From NCBI GenBank assembly GCA_031270285.1, contig JAISXY010000086.1, positions 1 to 37,767 on the forward strand: a DNA stretch of 37,767 nt, written 5' to 3'. The translations under genes and the position numbers were made by a program. Origin of the DNA: Campylobacteraceae bacterium (lineage in GTDB: Bacteria > Campylobacterota > Campylobacteria > Campylobacterales > Campylobacteraceae). Below, piece after piece: positions 36,801-37,767 of this stretch. The notes under the pieces are model-generated. The model searched no databases, had not been told where the DNA came from, and saw only the letters and a program-made list of their open reading frames with translations. Numbering within the stretch: the first letter of the stretch is position 1; every line of letters starts with the position of its first letter.

Positions 36801-37496
36801 TTGCGTTACAACTTCGCTATAACTCTCAATCTTGAAAAAATCATCAATCTCTTTTAGATGCAAATCCTCTTTAAGATTTTCATAAACTGTTTTTATCTCA
36901 TGTGCTAAAATATCTTTGATTTTTTCAAACACAGCTATATTGCTTATAAATTTCGGCAGATTTTCATGTATCAGCCTATAAGATATAGCGGTTGATTTTT
37001 CCTCTTCGGAGTACATATTTTTTCTATTTTCATTAAATCCAACAAAATAAGTAGTAAAATTTTTAAACTCTTCTACTGTTTTTTTGTCATTTTCATTATC
37101 AACAAATTTAAGCAAATCTTCCTTTATCAACTCTTTACCGAATAATCTGCTTGTATCAAAAGCTTTTGCTATCTGCTTTCGAAGCAATCCTTGTATTTTC
37201 TCAAAAGCTTTTTTCTCTACATCATTTTTGTCTTTAATATAAAAATAGAAACAATACTCTTTCAGATAATCTTCATGAAACCTGAAATTTTGCAGAGATT
37301 TTTCTATAAAATCTTTATGGTATTTGTCAATATTTTTTTTAACCTCCTCATATGCATCGGCTCTGTACTTATCTTGAGCTAGTAGTTTGTTTTGTAAAAT
37401 ATTTTCCAATGTTTTACCTACTGGCTTCAATTCAAACCGAAGCGTCTTTGACAGGGAGTATAGATTTGTAAAATCTTTGAGAGTTTTGCTGTACAT
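33837..37496 (-). CDS. cas12a: CRISPR-associated endonuclease Cas12a (Cpf1)
   Basis: Crispr effector of 1219 aa that processes its own crRNA and cuts dsDNA next to a 5' T-rich PAM. It opens with LYSLSKTLRFELKPVGKTLEN. The PAM-interacting block is YKLLPGANKMLPKVFF (Lys603 is the likely PAM-contacting residue). The wedge contains YKLNGQAEIFFREKSLN and YALDKFQFHVPITLNF, which carries the pre-crRNA processing site. RuvC residues are D837 (IIGIDRGERHLLYLS), E922 (VVVLEDLNFGF) and D1171 (NNADANGAYNIARKG). The Nuc arginine is R1069 (CTNSSRIKTF). All catalytic residues are present, so it should be active. AAAGGA 6 nt upstream fixes the ATG at 37496. It is first in the operon and appears to be under control of a solitary upstream guide. 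Confidence 0.98.
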   Translation of the reverse strand: MYSKTLKDFTNLYSLSKTLRFELKPVGKTLENILQNKLLAQDKYRADAYEEVKKNIDKYHKDFIEKSLQNFRFHEDYLKEYCFYFYIKDKNDVEKKAFEKIQGLLRKQIAKAFDTSRLFGKELIKEDLLKFVDNENDKKTVEEFKNFTTYFVGFNENRKNMYSEEEKSTAISYRLIHENLPKFISNIAVFEKIKDILAHEIKTVYENLKEDLHLKEIDDFFKIESYSEVVTQRQIEIYNAVAIGGKTLSDGTKIQGLNEYINLYNQHQSTKTAHLPKFTELFKQILSDRDKTISWLPEKFSNDSEVLESIKNTYREIAANVLNKSAENEYSLKDLLLHIDEFDLSKIYLRNDGGLTDISQRFLGNYSIILDVVKKRLINDKPKKQREKQEKYDDRINKKLKSADSFSIAFINECLENRTIHDYFKLLDKNENGKDLFDAIGDNYLKIQTLLDADYPKEKSLIQDKENIILIKQFLDSLKKLQRFVKPLLGKGSESDKDMRFYSEFEALWSELDKITPLYNKVRNYVTQKPYLTKKIKLNFENSTLLAGWDANKERDNTGILLCKDGLYYLAIMDKKHNKVFENAPNGDGYKKMDYKLLPGANKMLPKVFFSQSRIDEFKPSEQLIENYKNATHKKGDNFDIDDCRTLIDFFKSSIEKHEDWKKFDFHFSDTSSYNDLSGFYREVEHQGYKITFQNISENYINQLVDEGKIYLFQIYSKDFSPYSKGTPNIHTLYWKSLFSEENLKNVVYKLNGQAEIFFREKSLNYSDEVWEKGHHYDELKDKFKYPIISKKRYALDKFQFHVPITLNFKAIGNEDINEKVNQYIKNGNIKHIIGIDRGERHLLYLSVIDLDGNIIEQSSLNEIGKTNYHDLLQKKEDDRDESRKSWQIIENIKELKEGYLSQAIYEITKLMIKYDAVVVLEDLNFGFMRGRQKVEKQVYQKFEKMLIDKLNYLVDKKKVPTEEGGLLNAYQLTNKFESFQAIGKQNGFLFYIPAWNTSKIDPVTGFVNLFDTDYINVESAKKFFEKFADIRHNGTKNYFEFVVDDYRKFNSKAEETRLDWTICTNSSRIKTFINPQKNNKWDNEEIILSDEFIKLFDGKIDYKNNLKDKILQRTEKKFFEELLYLFKLTVQIRNSIKNSDIDYLISPVADANGEFFDSRKQKAGLPNNADANGAYNIARKGLLVVEQIKQADDLRRVNLAVTNKEWLQYAQNKTAIKK

Positions 37497-37502
37497 GTTA
37501 AA

Positions 37503-37508
37503 TCCTTT
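37503..37508 (-). promoter_or_regulatory. cas12a ribosome binding site
   Basis: AAAGGA on the minus strand, 6 nt before the ATG. It lies 5 nt downstream of the 9-nt seed-matched site 37514-37522. Confidence 0.7.
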
Positions 37509-37513
37509 ATTGT

Positions 37514-37533
37514 TAACTCACATAAAAATTATT
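37514..37533 (-). promoter_or_regulatory. cas12a promoter/leader with PAM-flanked target of the solitary guide
   Basis: Reading the minus strand: AATAAT (37533-37528, 5 of 6 to a -10 box), then TTTA (37526-37523), then TGTGAGTTA (37522-37514). The last nine bases are identical to the first nine after the solitary handle upstream, and TTTA is a good Cas12a PAM. Cas12a bound here would cover the predicted transcription start. Confidence 0.6.
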
Positions 37534-37546
37534 TATGCATGAAAGA

Positions 37547-37578
37547 ATGGTAACTTATTTAAACTTAAAGATTACCAT
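37547..37578. promoter_or_regulatory. Inverted repeat upstream of the cas12a promoter
   Basis: ATGGTAA (37547-37553) and TTACCAT (37572-37578) form 7-bp perfect arms around an 18-bp AT-rich centre. It overlaps the expected -35 region of cas12a and lies in the path of the solitary guide transcript. It could be an operator or an RNA hairpin. Confidence 0.45.
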
Positions 37579-37599
37579 AATTCTTGTTGTTTAGTGAAT

Positions 37600-37644
37600 A
37601 TTTTTTAAATTGCATAACTCACAATCTACAAAAAAGTAGAAATT
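37600..37644 (-). ncRNA. Putative CreR-like solitary guide RNA controlling cas12a
   Basis: A lone crRNA handle on the minus strand, AATTTCTAC (37644-37636), loop TTTTTT, GTAGAT (37629-37624), followed by a spacer-like sequence starting TGTGAGTTATGCAATTT (37623 downward). There is no second repeat. The first nine spacer bases match the cas12a 5' region beside a TTTA PAM (37514-37526); later positions do not match. That pattern of seed-only complementarity is what is known for CreR RNAs, which let Cas effectors repress their own promoter without cutting. The handle differs by one base from the old 6-nt-loop repeats of the array. The 3' end is not defined by the sequence; I stop at about 24 nt of spacer. 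Confidence 0.7.
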
Positions 37645-37650
37645 CCAGTA

Positions 37651-37656
37651 ATTATA
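37651..37656 (-). promoter_or_regulatory. -10 box of the solitary guide RNA
   Basis: TATAAT on the minus strand, with six bases between it and the first base of the handle (37644), so the RNA would start at or just before the handle. The run TATAATTAC is identical to that at the array promoter in the leader (28423 to 28415). Confidence 0.7.
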
Positions 37657-37685
37657 CAAAAACTACTTTTAAGAAAAATTAATTT

Positions 37686-37767
37686 CTACATATATTTTTG
37701 TAACACTTCCGGTATTTTTACTTTTCCGTCTTTTGTCTGGTAGTTTTCCATGATAGCTATAAGCGTT
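37686..37767 (-). CDS. serS: Serine--tRNA ligase, C-terminal end (rest outside window)
   Basis: The last 26 codons of a minus-strand gene, TLIAIMENYQTKDGKVKIPE and on to VLQKYM then TAG. This is the conserved SerRS C-terminus (ENYQ...G.I.IPEVL..YM) of the class II catalytic domain. It is a housekeeping gene bordering the CRISPR locus on its cas12a side. The stop lies 30 bp before the TATAAT of the solitary guide, so read-through from serS could also reach the cas operon. Confidence 0.85.
   Translation of the reverse strand, partial: TLIAIMENYQTKDGKVKIPEVLQKYM

Noticed and set aside
37680-37706. Plus-strand AATTTCTAC...TTTTTGTAA resembling another crRNA handle
   Set aside because: It overlaps the serS stop and C-terminal codons, the loop would be 10 nt and the closing stem is imperfect, so it is most likely chance.

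Overview
The window looks like a chromosomal segment of a Campylobacterota (Epsilonproteobacteria) bacterium. It is AT-rich, has many TATAAT-type -10 boxes without clear -35 boxes, uses the carboxyspermidine-type polyamine pathway (nspC plus carboxynorspermidine dehydrogenase), and carries a tgt, aroB, mscS, mtaB, ftsH-like gene series that I recall from Helicobacter and Campylobacter. I cannot name the genus from sequence alone; a Sulfuricurvum/Sulfurimonas-like sulfur oxidiser would fit.

Layout. 1-5.6 kb: 3' part of valS, then a metNIQ-type methionine uptake operon and a DedA membrane protein. 5.6-13.8 kb: tgt (minus), then a tightly packed plus-strand run of a TrkA-like protein, aroB, an MscS channel, mtaB and an FtsH-like ATPase that has lost its zinc-protease motif. 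13.8-20.4 kb: a secreted Sel1-repeat protein, then a minus-strand group rdgB, carboxynorspermidine dehydrogenase, nspC and an unrecognised gene. This group is interrupted by an RCC1-repeat lipoprotein gene flanked by palindromic REP-like repeats. The signal-peptide region of that gene contains a 25-nt AG/CT tract that puts its start codon out of frame, a classic phase-variation layout. 20.5-25.8 kb: a YajR-like MFS exporter, an MsbA-like ABC exporter, a patatin-like phospholipase, a GluQ-RS-like synthetase and an RRM RNA-binding protein.

25.9-37.6 kb is a complete type V-A CRISPR-Cas locus, all read from the minus strand: cas12a, a second large Cas12a-related effector (Cas12a2/Cms1-like, 1147 aa), cas4, cas1, cas2, a leader, and one array of about 38 repeats. 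Start/stop overlap (cas12a/second effector), abutment (second effector/cas4) and short spacing indicate one operon. The two effectors appear to share the array. The array holds two repeat classes in separate blocks. They differ by compensating 2-nt indels, so both stay 36 nt long while the crRNA handle loop is 4 or 6 nt.

The most striking signal lies between serS (3' end at the right edge) and cas12a. A solitary crRNA handle with its own TATAAT box is followed by a spacer-like sequence. The first 9 nt of that sequence match the cas12a 5' region next to a TTTA PAM. I read this as a CreR-like autoregulatory guide RNA by which Cas12a represses its own promoter, possibly also tuning the downstream second effector.
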